Notes: generated by a model from the letters alone, not told the origin. Counted from the first letter of the stretch, positions 52,707 to 61,365 are shown. The stretch: 64,000 bases of DNA from Variovorax paradoxus (GCF_018614875.1 NZ_JAGGNW010000015.1:16493-80492); one strand, 5' to 3'. Numbers and translations: made by a program.

Positions 52707-53672
52707 ATGACACGACATTTCCTTGCCGCGGCCCTGTTCGGCCTTGTCGCTGCGGCGAGCTTGCCTGTGGGGGCGCAGACCTATCCGGTCCGTCCGGTGA
52801 AGCTGGTCATCCCCGTTCCGCCGGGTGGGAGTGCAGACGTGATCGGCCGGCTGCTTGCCAACGCGGTGGCAGCGGAGCTGGGCCAGCCCGTGATCGTCGA
52901 CAACCGCGCTGGGGCGACAGGCAGCGTCGGGACGGCCTCGGCCCTGAAGTCGCCGGCCGACGGTTACACGCTGGTCCAGTGCAGCATCGGCAGCTGCGCC
53001 ATCAATCCGAGCCTGTACAGGAATGTCGGCTACGACCTCTTCAAGGACATGGCGCCGGTGATCCTGCTGGGCTCGTCGATCAACGTGCTCACCGTCAACA
53101 ACGATGCAGGCATCCGAAGCGTGAAAGACCTGCTCGAACAGGCAAAGCGCAAGCCGATGGCTTACGCATCTTCGGGTGTGGGCGCGTCCAACCACCTCGC
53201 CGCCGAGCTGCTGAAAAAAATGGCGGGGATCGAGATGACGCATGTGCCGTACAAGGGGTCGGGCCCGGCCATCACCGATCTCATCGGTGGCCAGATTCCG
53301 ATATTTTTCGACAACGAACCCTCCATCCTTCCCTTCATCAAGCAGGGCAAGGTGCGTGCGCTGGCGGTCACGGGCAAGACGCGTTCGGCCAACCTTCCCG
53401 ACGTCCCGACAATGGAGGAGCTCGGCTTTGCAGGCTTCGTCATCGAGCCGTGGTACGCGTTTGCTGCGCCGGCGGGCACCCCGGAGCCGGCGATCCGGCG
53501 GCTCAATACCGCCTTCAACAACACGCTCGATCAGCCCGCGGTGCGCGACAGATTGGTCTCGATGGGCATCACCCCGGCGGGCGGCACGCCGGAAGTGCTT
53601 GGCCGCTTGATCCGCAGCGAATACACACGCTGGGCGGAGTTGATCCGCGCCCAGGGCATCAAGGGAGACTGA
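52707..53672 (+). CDS. TctC-type periplasmic solute-binding protein (orphan)
   Basis: 321 residues from ATG 52707, with AAGGAAG upstream. Signal peptide at 1-24 (GLVAAASLPVGAQ), then YPVRPVKLVIPVPPGGSADV, PVIVDNRAGATGSVGTASAL, YASSGVGASNHLAAELL and THVPYKGSGPAITDLIGGQI. No membrane component follows in the cluster; the nearest TctBA pair is at 56298-58263. It may hand its ligand to that pair or act as a sensor partner. Confidence 0.9.
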   Translation: MTRHFLAAALFGLVAAASLPVGAQTYPVRPVKLVIPVPPGGSADVIGRLLANAVAAELGQPVIVDNRAGATGSVGTASALKSPADGYTLVQCSIGSCAINPSLYRNVGYDLFKDMAPVILLGSSINVLTVNNDAGIRSVKDLLEQAKRKPMAYASSGVGASNHLAAELLKKMAGIEMTHVPYKGSGPAITDLIGGQIPIFFDNEPSILPFIKQGKVRALAVTGKTRSANLPDVPTMEELGFAGFVIEPWYAFAAPAGTPEPAIRRLNTAFNNTLDQPAVRDRLVSMGITPAGGTPEVLGRLIRSEYTRWAELIRAQGIKGD

Positions 53673-53902
53673 TCGTTCCTGTCGTCGGGTCAGCCATGAC
53701 GGCCTGACTCCTCGGCGCCGGACGATGCTTCCGTTTCTTGGCTCCGGTCGACCCCTGCGAGGTCCCGATGCACGCCGGACACAACCCATTCACAGAGCGT
53801 TACCCACCGATTCCGGCCGTTGTCACGGTGTTGCCGGGCGTTTCCTAGCATTCCTGCAGCGATACCCGTTATCGACCCGACCCACCTTCAGGAGCTCTCC
53901 AG

Positions 53903-53941
53903 ATGTTCAACCCGTCCCAGACCCCGCCGCACCGGCGATGA
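53903..53941 (+). CDS. Possible 12-codon leader peptide overlapping the Crp/Fnr gene
   Basis: ATG 53903 follows a strong CAGGAG with 7-base spacing and encodes MFNPSQTPPHRR, ending at TGA 53939-53941, which overlaps the regulator's ATG (53938) in ATGA fashion. The regulator's own ATG has no Shine-Dalgarno of its own, so its translation may depend on reading this short frame. It is too small to be recognised by homology. Alternative: the true regulator start is elsewhere. Confidence 0.4.
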   Translation: MFNPSQTPPHRR

Positions 53942-54690
53942 ACGGCTTTCTCGCCACCCGCGCACTGCCGCAGGAGGGCACGGCGGGCCACGTGCGGGCC
54001 AGCCAGAAACTGGCGCAGACACAGAAGCTGCTGAAGGAGCGCCTCGCTCCCCAGCGCCGCGTGGTGCACGCCGGCGATGTGGTCTACCAGGCCGGCGAGC
54101 GCTTCGCCAACCTCTACATCCTGAACTCGGGCTTCTTCAAGATCTTGAACCTGTCCGCCGACGGACGCGAACAGGTGGTGGGCCTGAAGTTCCGCGGCGA
54201 CTGGCTCGGCTTCGACGGCATCGCCGCCAACCACTACGCCTGCGACGCCGTGGCCATGGACACCGGCGAGGTCTGGGTGGTCTCCTACGAGTCGCTGCTG
54301 GCCGCCTGCCTGGCCGAGCCGGCCCTGCTGCAGGTGTTCCACAGCGCGATGAGCCGCGAAATCGCCCATGACCGGGATTCGCTGATGTCGGTGTGCACGC
54401 TGCCGGCCGATGCACGGGTGGCGGACTTCCTTCGCTACTGGGCCGAATCGCTGGCCGATCGCGGCATGCGCACCGACCAGATCACGCTGCGCATGACGCG
54501 TGCGGAGATCGGCAACTACCTGGGCATGACGCTGGAGAGCGTGAGCCGGGCACTGTCCCGGCTGGCGCGCGACAAGGTGATCGAGTTCGTGGAAAAGGGC
54601 CGCCGCGAGGTGCAGATCCCCGACGTGCGCGCCCTGTCCGCCTTCGTGCAGCGATGCCTCGCTCCGGCGCCCGCCACCATGCTCCAGTGA
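53938..54690 (+). CDS. Crp/Fnr-family transcriptional regulator
   Basis: 250 residues from ATG 53938. Cyclic-nucleotide-type sensor domain (residues about 25-140: GDVVYQAGERFANLYILNSG, FFKILNLSADGREQVVGLKF) and an FNR-type helix-turn-helix (MTRAEIGNYLGMTLESVSRALSRL near residues 190-213). FNR's N-terminal cysteine cluster is absent, so this is probably not an oxygen-sensing Fe-S protein; a heme- or redox-type Crp/Fnr of the Dnr group is possible. Expression may be coupled to the short upstream frame. Confidence 0.85.
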   Translation: MNGFLATRALPQEGTAGHVRASQKLAQTQKLLKERLAPQRRVVHAGDVVYQAGERFANLYILNSGFFKILNLSADGREQVVGLKFRGDWLGFDGIAANHYACDAVAMDTGEVWVVSYESLLAACLAEPALLQVFHSAMSREIAHDRDSLMSVCTLPADARVADFLRYWAESLADRGMRTDQITLRMTRAEIGNYLGMTLESVSRALSRLARDKVIEFVEKGRREVQIPDVRALSAFVQRCLAPAPATMLQ

Positions 54691-54803
54691 CCCGCGTTCA
54701 TGCGACGCGGCGGACATTCCCGACCCGGCGTGGCGAGAACGGATCTTCGTCGGCCGGCAGTTGACATCATTGCGGCCGCAACCTCGACGTCGGCGGCCGC
54801 GCT

Positions 54804-56072
54804 TCACTCCTCGTCGAGCCGGTCCCGCCGCATGGCGCGCCAGAGCGCGAGGTCGTAGCAGATCTTGAGCAGCCCGCAGGCGATGAGCGGCAGCGAGATC
54901 CATCCCGCCGCGAACAGTGCGCCGCTGAGCGTCGGACTGATGGCCGCGGCAAGGCTGCGCGGCACGGCGGTGAAGCTCGCCGCAGCGCTGCGTTCGGCCG
55001 GCGTCACGACGGCCATCACGTAGGCCGTTCGCGTGGGCACATCCATCGACGACAGCGCGCTGCGAACCATCAGCAGGCCGAGCGCAACCGGCAGGCTGGG
55101 TGCCAGCGCGGCCAGCACCAGGCAGACGTTGGCGGGCAGGTGGGTGAAGACCATGGTGTTGAGCAAGCCGATGCGCTGGGCCACCACGGGAGCGGCAAGC
55201 TGCGACGCCGCGCCGAGCAGGCCGGTCCAGAAGAAGAACACGCCGGCCTGGGTCAGCGAGAAGCCGAATCGCTCCAGCAGCCACAACGACATCAGCGCGT
55301 TGACCGTGAGTCCGCCGGCAAACGAGTCCACGCTGAAGAGCGCTGCCAGTCGCACCACGACGCGGCGCGATGGTCCGAGAGGCGCCGGCGGCGCGGCAGG
55401 CGCACTGTCCGCGTTGTTGGCGCCAGCGGGCGCAGGCAGGTTCCGATAGAGCCAGAAGACGGCGAGGCCGATCGCGGCGTAGAGCACGAACATTCCGCGC
55501 AGCGCGTCGGGCCGTGCGACATCGCTGTGCCGAACCAGCCAGTCGGGCACGGCGGCAGCCAATGCACCCATTGCCGCGCACAAGGCACCCAACAGGCTGT
55601 AGCGCGCGAACAGCGCCGTGCGGGCATGGCCTTGCGCCGCCGCTGCCAGGCGCGCATGCTCGAGCGGAAGAAACACGCTGACGTCGCCGGAACTCGGATT
55701 GAGCGTGCCGACCAGCGCGACGACGAGCAACGGCCAGAACGAGGACAGTCCCGCAAAGCCCAGGCCGGTGGCGGCCATCAGCACGGCGGCGCCGCGCAGC
55801 AGCCTTGCGCCGGCGAAGCGGTATCCCCACGCGCCGACCGCGAGCGTGGCGAGCGCCGAGCCCAGCATGGTCGCCGTGCTGACGATGCCGACCTCCAGCG
55901 TCCCCAGCCCGATCGACAGCAGGTAGGCCGGCAGCAGCACCGCCATGTAGCCGTCCCCGAAGGCGCGCAGCCCGCGGGCCGCGAGCAGGGGCAAGGCGTC
56001 GGCGCCGGCCCCCGCGGGCAGCAGGCGCGCGAGACCGGCGCGCGGCGGAGGCGATGGTGGCGCCGCGCTCAT
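54804..56072 (-). CDS. MFS transporter
   Basis: About 422 residues if it starts at ATG 56072; the frame is open to 56168. Twelve membrane segments in two halves with a central loop near residues 210-240 (proline/alanine-rich PAPAGANNADSAPAAPPAP). Motifs: FGDGYMAVLLPAYLLSIGLG and RSALSSMDVPTRTAYVMAVV. Resembles YfcJ/Arabinose-efflux type permeases with unknown substrate. The stretch 54691-54803 before its end holds nothing evident. Confidence 0.82.
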   Translation of the reverse strand: MSAAPPSPPPRAGLARLLPAGAGADALPLLAARGLRAFGDGYMAVLLPAYLLSIGLGTLEVGIVSTATMLGSALATLAVGAWGYRFAGARLLRGAAVLMAATGLGFAGLSSFWPLLVVALVGTLNPSSGDVSVFLPLEHARLAAAAQGHARTALFARYSLLGALCAAMGALAAAVPDWLVRHSDVARPDALRGMFVLYAAIGLAVFWLYRNLPAPAGANNADSAPAAPPAPLGPSRRVVVRLAALFSVDSFAGGLTVNALMSLWLLERFGFSLTQAGVFFFWTGLLGAASQLAAPVVAQRIGLLNTMVFTHLPANVCLVLAALAPSLPVALGLLMVRSALSSMDVPTRTAYVMAVVTPAERSAAASFTAVPRSLAAAISPTLSGALFAAGWISLPLIACGLLKICYDLALWRAMRRDRLDEE

Positions 56073-56297
56073 CGGTTGTGCCCGGCGGTGTTTGCGGGTG
56101 ATCCGTTCATCGTGATGTTTCCTGCTGGGCGAACCTGGCCTCGGATCGCGATACGTAGTTTCCCCCATGCCGGCGTCAGATTGCGATCAGCTCGGCGCAA
56201 GAGCATTCGATCGTCCGGAGTTCCATCCGGACGGAGACAGGCCCGGGCTGAATTCGTTCGCCTGGTTGCGTTCAAAAAACCCATGCATCGGGAACGT

Positions 56298-56720
56298 ATG
56301 AGAAACAGAAATCTTGTCAGAGGGTTCTTCCTCATGGCAATCGCGCTGGCCTTCGGCCTCACGGCGCTTGGCTACCCCATTGGCAATCTGGGCCGCGCCG
56401 GGGCGGGTCTTTTCCCGCTCATGGTGAGCAGCCTGCTGCTGCTGATCGGCGTGTCGATGGTCGTCCGGTCGTTCTTCGTCGAGCCGGTACAGCTGGACCT
56501 GCACTTCAAGAATATCGCGCTCATCCTCACGAGCCTTTGCGGCTTCGCGTTGATCTCGATGTACCTGAACATGATGGCGGGCATCGTCTTCATGGTGTTC
56601 TGCTCGGCCTTCGCCGGCAGTTCGAACTCGTGGCTGCGCAACGTCAAGATTTCGGCCGGCCTGATCGCCATGGCATTGGCGCTTCAAAAACTCCTCGGCC
56701 TCAACCTGCCGCTTTTCTGA
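56298..56720 (+). CDS. tctB: TctB-family small membrane subunit
   Basis: 140 residues from ATG 56298 (GGGAA upstream; ATG 56283 is an alternative). Four membrane segments, with LGYPIGNLGRAGAGLFPLMVS typical of the small subunit (DUF1468) of tripartite tricarboxylate transporters. Precedes the large TctA subunit by 10 bases. Confidence 0.88.
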   Translation: MRNRNLVRGFFLMAIALAFGLTALGYPIGNLGRAGAGLFPLMVSSLLLLIGVSMVVRSFFVEPVQLDLHFKNIALILTSLCGFALISMYLNMMAGIVFMVFCSAFAGSSNSWLRNVKISAGLIAMALALQKLLGLNLPLF

Positions 56721-56730
56721 GGCCACGACC

Positions 56731-58263
56731 ATGGAAGTCCTGAACAATCTGGCGTTTGGCTTTTCGCACGCCCTGACCTGGCACAACCTGATGTACTGCG
56801 CCATCGGCTGCACCGTGGGAACACTGGTCGGCCTGCTGCCGGGCCTGGGGCCGCTGGCCACCATCAGCCTGCTGCTGCCGCTGACCTATTCCATTCCCAC
56901 GACCGGCGCGCTCATCATGCTGGCCGGCATCTACTACGGCGCGCAATACGGCGACAGCGTGAGCGCCATCACGATGAAGATCCCGCATGCGAGCAGCATC
57001 GTGGCCTGCATCGACGGCTACGCGATGACGCTCAAGGGCCAGACCGGGCTGGCGCTGTTCACGGCCGGTTTCTCCAGCTTCATCGGCGGCACGGTCTCCA
57101 TCCTGGTGCTGTCGTTCCTCGCGCCCGTGCTGGGCGAGGTGGCCTTCCTGTTCGGCCCGGCGGACTATGTGGCCATGATGCTGGTGGGCTTCGTGTGCGT
57201 GAGCTTCGTCACGACCGGCAGCCTGCTGAACGGCCTGGCGATGTGCATGATCGGCGTGCTGCTGGGAACCATCGGCACCGACGTGAACAGCGGCATGGCA
57301 CGCTTCACCATGGACATGCCGTTCCTCACGGACGGTGTGGGCATCGTGAGCATCGCGCTGGGCTGCTTCGGCATTGCCGAGATCACGAAGAACCTCGACT
57401 CGCGCGAGGAGCACTCGCCCTTCAACGGCAAGATCAACCTCATCCCCACTTGGGCGGAGTTCAAGCGGATCATCCCCAGCGCCCTGCGCGGCAGCGTGGT
57501 GGGCTCGATCCTGGGCATCCTGCCCGGCGGCGGCCCCACCATCGCGCAGTTCGCGGCCTACGCGCTGGACAAGAAGGTCAGCAAGTACAAGCACGAGATC
57601 GGCACCGGCTGCATCGAGGGCGTGGCCGGCCAGGCCGCGGCCGACGAAGCAGCGGCGCGCACGAGTTTCATCCCGCTGATGAGCATCGGGATTCCCGAGA
57701 ACGCGGTGATGGCGCTGATGCTGGCGGCCTTCATCATCAAGGGCATCCAGCCCGGCCCGAACATGATCGCCAGCCACCCGGAGCTGTTCTGGGGCCTGGT
57801 GGCCAGCATGTGGATCGGCAACGTGTTCCTGCTGGTGCTGAACGTGCCGCTGGTGCGCTACTGGCTCTCGGTGTTCAAGATTCCGTACAGCGTGCTGTTC
57901 CCGTCGATCCTGTTCTTCTGCTGCATCGGGACCTACAGCGTCAACAACAACCTGGACGACGTGTTCATCACCGCCGCGTTCGGCTTCATGGGCTACATGT
58001 TCATGCGGCTCGAGCTCGACGCCGCGCCGCTCATGCTCGGCTTCATCCTCGGCCCGATGCTGGAGGAGAACTTCCGCCGCGCGATGCTGCTGAGCCGGGG
58101 CAGCTTCGGCACCTTCGTGACGCGTCCCATCAGCGGCACCTTGCTTGCCCTGATCGGGATCTTCGTCGTGTGGCAGGTGGTTTCGTTCATCCTCCAGGCC
58201 CGAAAGAAAATCGGCATTGCCCCTCCTGTTGCCTCTCCCATGGCACTGGAACCGCAGGAGTAG
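56731..58263 (+). CDS. tctA: TctA-family large membrane subunit
   Basis: 510 residues, about twelve membrane segments. Conserved GxxxGxxPGLGP-type motif at GTLVGLLPGLGPLATISLLLP, then YYGAQYGDSVSAITMKIPHA, LGILPGGGPTIAQFAAYALD and PLMSIGIPENAVMALMLAAF. Sodium- or proton-coupled carboxylate uptake with a TctC partner that is not adjacent. Confidence 0.93.
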   Translation: MEVLNNLAFGFSHALTWHNLMYCAIGCTVGTLVGLLPGLGPLATISLLLPLTYSIPTTGALIMLAGIYYGAQYGDSVSAITMKIPHASSIVACIDGYAMTLKGQTGLALFTAGFSSFIGGTVSILVLSFLAPVLGEVAFLFGPADYVAMMLVGFVCVSFVTTGSLLNGLAMCMIGVLLGTIGTDVNSGMARFTMDMPFLTDGVGIVSIALGCFGIAEITKNLDSREEHSPFNGKINLIPTWAEFKRIIPSALRGSVVGSILGILPGGGPTIAQFAAYALDKKVSKYKHEIGTGCIEGVAGQAAADEAAARTSFIPLMSIGIPENAVMALMLAAFIIKGIQPGPNMIASHPELFWGLVASMWIGNVFLLVLNVPLVRYWLSVFKIPYSVLFPSILFFCCIGTYSVNNNLDDVFITAAFGFMGYMFMRLELDAAPLMLGFILGPMLEENFRRAMLLSRGSFGTFVTRPISGTLLALIGIFVVWQVVSFILQARKKIGIAPPVASPMALEPQE

Positions 58264-58320
58264 CGGAAGACAGCGGAGTCCACCTTCCGGCCAAGGTCGG
58301 CATTGCTTGGTGCGAAGTGC

Positions 58321-58338
58321 TACGATGCACTTATCGTG
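58321..58338. promoter_or_regulatory. Operator-like palindrome before the toxin-antitoxin pair
   Basis: TACGAT at 58321-58326 and ATCGTG at 58333-58338 form an inverted repeat with a 6-base spacer, 22 bases before the antitoxin ATG. Antitoxins of this class repress their own promoter by binding such palindromes. Confidence 0.5.
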
Positions 58339-58359
58339 TAACACATGGAGGTTACCGCC

Positions 58360-58653
58360 ATGAGCGAAGCCACTTTCACGTTCAGGGTCGAAGAGACTCT
58401 GAAGGCAGAATTTTCCAACGCCGCCAAGGCCAATGACCGTACTGGAGCGCAGCTCCTGCGCGACTTCATGAGGGATTTCGTTCAGCGCCAGCAGGATGCG
58501 GCCGAGCATGACACTTGGTTTCGGCGCCAAGTGCAAGCCGGCCTGGACGCTGCCAATGCCGGCGATCTGGTGTCAGCAGAGGAAATCGAAGCCGAGGCCG
58601 CCGCTTGGCGAGCCGAGACGAGGCGCGGGCTCACTCGCACTCGCAAGTCGTGA
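58360..58653 (+). CDS. Antitoxin, ParD/RHH-like
   Basis: 97 residues from ATG 58360, with an ideal GGAGGT upstream; ATG 58345 is less likely. N-terminal ribbon-helix-helix (ATFTFRVEETLKAEFSNAAK, residues about 4-45, with ANDRTGAQLLRDFMRDFVQRQ), then a charged, flexible C-terminal tail (AEEIEAEAAAWRAETRRG) that should wrap the toxin. Overlaps the toxin gene by 4 bases (GTGA). Confidence 0.88.
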   Translation: MSEATFTFRVEETLKAEFSNAAKANDRTGAQLLRDFMRDFVQRQQDAAEHDTWFRRQVQAGLDAANAGDLVSAEEIEAEAAAWRAETRRGLTRTRKS

Positions 58654-58940
58654 AACTGGTTTGGACACGGTTAGCCCAGGAAGACCGACGTGCCATCCGC
58701 GACTACATCGCGGGCGACAACCCAAGCGCAGCACTGGCAATGGATGAACTGTTCTCGGAAAAAGCTGCGAGCTTGACCCGTATCCCCGAGATGGGCAAGC
58801 CGGGCCGCGTGCAGGGAACCCGCGAGCTGGTCGCTCACCGCAGCTACATCCTGATTTACGCCATCAAGGTCGATCAGGTGCAGGTGCTGCGTTTACTGCA
58901 TACAGCGCGCCAGTGGCCATCCGCAGGCAAAGGGCGGTAG
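58650..58940 (+). CDS. Toxin, RelE/ParE-like
   Basis: 96 residues from a GTG at 58650. ParE/RelE fold: VWTRLAQEDRRAIRDYIAGD at the start, LTRIPEMGKPGRVQGTRELV in the middle and ILIYAIKVDQVQVLRLLHTARQ at the end. The last Arg and His are like those of RelE/ParE toxins. Targets either gyrase (ParE) or mRNA on the ribosome (RelE); the sequence alone does not decide. Confidence 0.88.
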   Translation: MKLVWTRLAQEDRRAIRDYIAGDNPSAALAMDELFSEKAASLTRIPEMGKPGRVQGTRELVAHRSYILIYAIKVDQVQVLRLLHTARQWPSAGKGR

Positions 58941-59026
58941 TCGAACCGTTCGGCATTGACTCGGTTTCGGGCGACTGACGAGATCGGGTCGGTAACGCCA
59001 GATCGATTCCGGGACTCCTCCTCTGC

Positions 59027-59256
59027 TCAAGCCGTGGCCGCCCGAAGCGCTGCCTGGACGGCGCGAACCAGCGACGGGTGCAAGGTGCCGAGCTTGGGTG
59101 TGTGCCCATGCGGTGCGGCCGGTGGCACGGAGAACCACTCGGTCGTGTACGGAAGGTCGAGGGCTTGTTTCAGGTCGAACTTGGTGTCGGGCGAGGGTTG
59201 ATGTCGTCTGGAAAGTGGCACCAGACGATTCGCCGGCGGTGAACCCGGCCCACCAC
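59027..59256 (-). pseudogene. Internally deleted PemK/MazF-like gene
   Basis: Minus strand. From about 59256 a frame reads HRRRIVWCHFPDDINPRPTP, the start of PemK/MazF-like proteins (V-W-x-x-F-P-D). It then runs into a stop, and at about 59181-59200 a second frame takes over as DTKFDLKQALDLPYTTEWFS, then VPPAAPHGHTPKLGTLHPSL to the stop at 59027, which looks like the family's C-terminal part. The middle is missing. I am moderately sure of the family. The flanking bases 58941-59026 and 59257-59437 hold no other gene I can support. Confidence 0.5.
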
Positions 59257-59437
59257 TGCGATGTCATTCGGGCTCCACCTCGAACAGGCTGGAGCAGCAC
59301 TTGGTTGCCGGAAAGCCATTGGAGCGGTTTCTGCCGACGCGATGCGACTTGATGCGCGCGCAGCCCAGGGAGCGCGTTGCGCGCATCTGCGAAGCAAGAC
59401 GGCGCAAAGCCGCACCCGGAAAAAAAAGAAATGCCGC

Positions 59438-59459
59438 TATAGTCAACCAACTGGTTAAC
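59438..59459. promoter_or_regulatory. Operator palindrome and -10 element before the MFS gene
   Basis: GTCAACCA-AC-TGGTTAAC at 59442-59459 is an 18-bp palindrome with 7 of 8 paired positions matching; it overlaps a TATAGT -10-like element (59438-59443) and lies 30 bases before the MFS start codon. A repressor, probably of MarR, TetR or GntR type, is expected, but no regulator gene is adjacent. Confidence 0.55.
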
Positions 59460-59488
59460 CATTTTCAACCTTCCCTTGGAGCAAGACG

Positions 59489-60730
59489 ATGAACATCCAT
59501 GCTTCCGCGCGCCCTGCCGACGCGCTCGACTCGAACTGGTCCATTGTTGCCGCCGGCGCCCTGATGACTTGCGTGGCCATCGGCGTGCTGTTCTCGCTGG
59601 CTGTTTTCCTGGAGCCCATGAGCGCGGCCACCGGCTGGTCGCGCGCAGGTATTTCCAGCGCCATGACGCTGGCCTTCCTGAGCATGGGCGTGGCCGGGTT
59701 CGGCTGGGGCGCACTGAGCGACCGGTACGGCCCGCGTGTGGTGGTGCTGGCCGGCACAGTGCTGCTCGGCCTCTCGACGGTGCTGGCCAGCCGCGCGTCG
59801 ACCTTGCTCGAGTTCCAGCTCTGCTACGGCGTGATGATGGGCGTGGCGGCCGGCAGCTTCTTCGCCCCGGTGATCGCCACCACTGCGTCCTGGTTCGACA
59901 GGCACCGCAGCCTGGCCGTGTCGCTGGTGTCGGCGGGCATGGGCGTGGCGCCCATGACCATCTCTCCGCTGGCCGCGTGGCTGGTGACGCACCATGACTG
60001 GCGCATGGCCCAGCTGATCATCGGCCTCGGCGCGTGGGTCGTGCTGCTGCCCGCGGTCTGGCTCATCCGCGCGGCTCCGCGCGCCGCCCACGCCGCCGCG
60101 GGAGGCGCAGCCCCGGCGCCGGAGATGAAGGTCGGGCAGGCGCTGCGCTCGCGCGCCTTCCTCGTGCTCGGGGCCACGTTCTTCGCCTGTTGCGCGGCCC
60201 ACTCCGGGCCGATCTTCCATACGGTGAGCTATGCCATCGGCTGCGGCCTGCCGACCTTCGCGGCCGTCACCATCTACAGCATGGAGGGCGCGGCCGGGCT
60301 GGGCGGGCGACTGCTGTTCGGCGTGCTGGCCGACCGGCTGGGCGCGAGGCGGGTGCTCGTGGCCGGCTTGCTGATCCAGGCCTTTGCCGCCGCGAGCTAC
60401 CTGCTGGTCAGCCGGCTGGGCGGTTTCTACGCCGTGGCCATCGTCTTCGGCCTCGCCTATGGCGGCGTGATGCCGCTCTATGCGGTGCTGGCGCGGGACT
60501 ATTTCGGCGCCCGCATCCTGGGCACGGTGCTGGGCGCGGCGTCGATGCTGTCCAGCCTGGGCATGGCGCTCGGCCCGGTGCTCGGCGGCTGGCTGTTCGA
60601 CCGCTACGGCAGCTACGCCTGGATGTACATCGGCTCGATGGCGGTGGGGCTCGGCGCGGTGGCCATCGCGCTCACGTTCCCGCGTACGGACGCCGCCGAC
60701 AAGCAACCCCGGCTGCAGCCGGCGGGCTGA
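59489..60730 (+). CDS. MFS transporter, oxalate/formate-antiporter-like
   Basis: 413 residues with TTGGAGC before the ATG. Twelve membrane segments; motif A-type DRYGPRVVVLAGTVLLG in loop 2-3 and ADRLGARRVLVAGLLIQAF in loop 8-9, MCT-like FSLAVFLEPMSAATGWSRAG in the first helix, and FDRHRSLAVSLVSAGMGVAP. This set is typical of the monocarboxylate/oxalate-formate group of MFS proteins. Substrate unknown, likely an organic anion. Confidence 0.88.
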   Translation: MNIHASARPADALDSNWSIVAAGALMTCVAIGVLFSLAVFLEPMSAATGWSRAGISSAMTLAFLSMGVAGFGWGALSDRYGPRVVVLAGTVLLGLSTVLASRASTLLEFQLCYGVMMGVAAGSFFAPVIATTASWFDRHRSLAVSLVSAGMGVAPMTISPLAAWLVTHHDWRMAQLIIGLGAWVVLLPAVWLIRAAPRAAHAAAGGAAPAPEMKVGQALRSRAFLVLGATFFACCAAHSGPIFHTVSYAIGCGLPTFAAVTIYSMEGAAGLGGRLLFGVLADRLGARRVLVAGLLIQAFAAASYLLVSRLGGFYAVAIVFGLAYGGVMPLYAVLARDYFGARILGTVLGAASMLSSLGMALGPVLGGWLFDRYGSYAWMYIGSMAVGLGAVAIALTFPRTDAADKQPRLQPAG

Positions 60731-60737
60731 CTCTTTC

Positions 60738-61334
60738 TCACGGCCGAGGCGCAGCTGCAGCTGACGGCCTGTGCCTGAGGCTTCGAAGCCAGCGCGCGCC
60801 GGCATCGAAGCCGCGGTAGGCGCCGAGTGCGATCGCGCCCGTGACCGCGAGCATGGCCGCGGTGTGAACGCCGACGGCCGCGAATGCCAGCATCAGCGAG
60901 CCCGACGCGGTGATGTCCCGGCCCGATCCGCCGCCCATGCACAGCGGGATCAGCGCAGGCACCAGCATCAGGCCGGCGCCGTGCGCGGTGGACATCATGA
61001 AGGACCAGAGCGCCATCCCCGCATGCCCGGCCGGCGCGCGCGCCGCCCTGGGCGTGCGGCCCGACAGGTGGAGCCCCGCGAACACGACCCCCAGCACGCC
61101 CGCGAGCACCTGCAGCAGCAGGCGGTCCATCGACAGGCCGAAGGCCACCGCCGCGGCCACCAGTGCGACCGAGGCGGCATGCCCGAAAGCGATCGGCACC
61201 AGGGCCCGCAAGGCCTGCGTCCGGTCGCGCGAGCGCAGGCCCCAGGCGGCCGCCCACATCCAGCCGCTGGCGGGGTTCAGCCCGTGCAGTGCGCCGACCC
61301 CCGCGACCGCCAGCCACGGCCAAAGGCTTGTCAT
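60738..61334 (-). CDS. HupE/NiCoT-like integral membrane protein
   Basis: 198 residues, about six membrane segments. GVGALHGLNPASGWMWAAAW near the N-terminus and SFMMSTAHGAGLMLVPALIP in the middle keep histidines in membrane helices as in nickel/cobalt permease-like proteins, but the canonical HX4DH motif is absent. I cannot assign a substrate. Convergent with the MFS gene, 7 bases apart. Confidence 0.65.
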   Translation of the reverse strand: MTSLWPWLAVAGVGALHGLNPASGWMWAAAWGLRSRDRTQALRALVPIAFGHAASVALVAAAVAFGLSMDRLLLQVLAGVLGVVFAGLHLSGRTPRAARAPAGHAGMALWSFMMSTAHGAGLMLVPALIPLCMGGGSGRDITASGSLMLAFAAVGVHTAAMLAVTGAIALGAYRGFDAGARWLRSLRHRPSAAAAPRP

Positions 61335-61365
61335 GACGTTGACGCCGCTTCAGCGCGTTCGCCGT

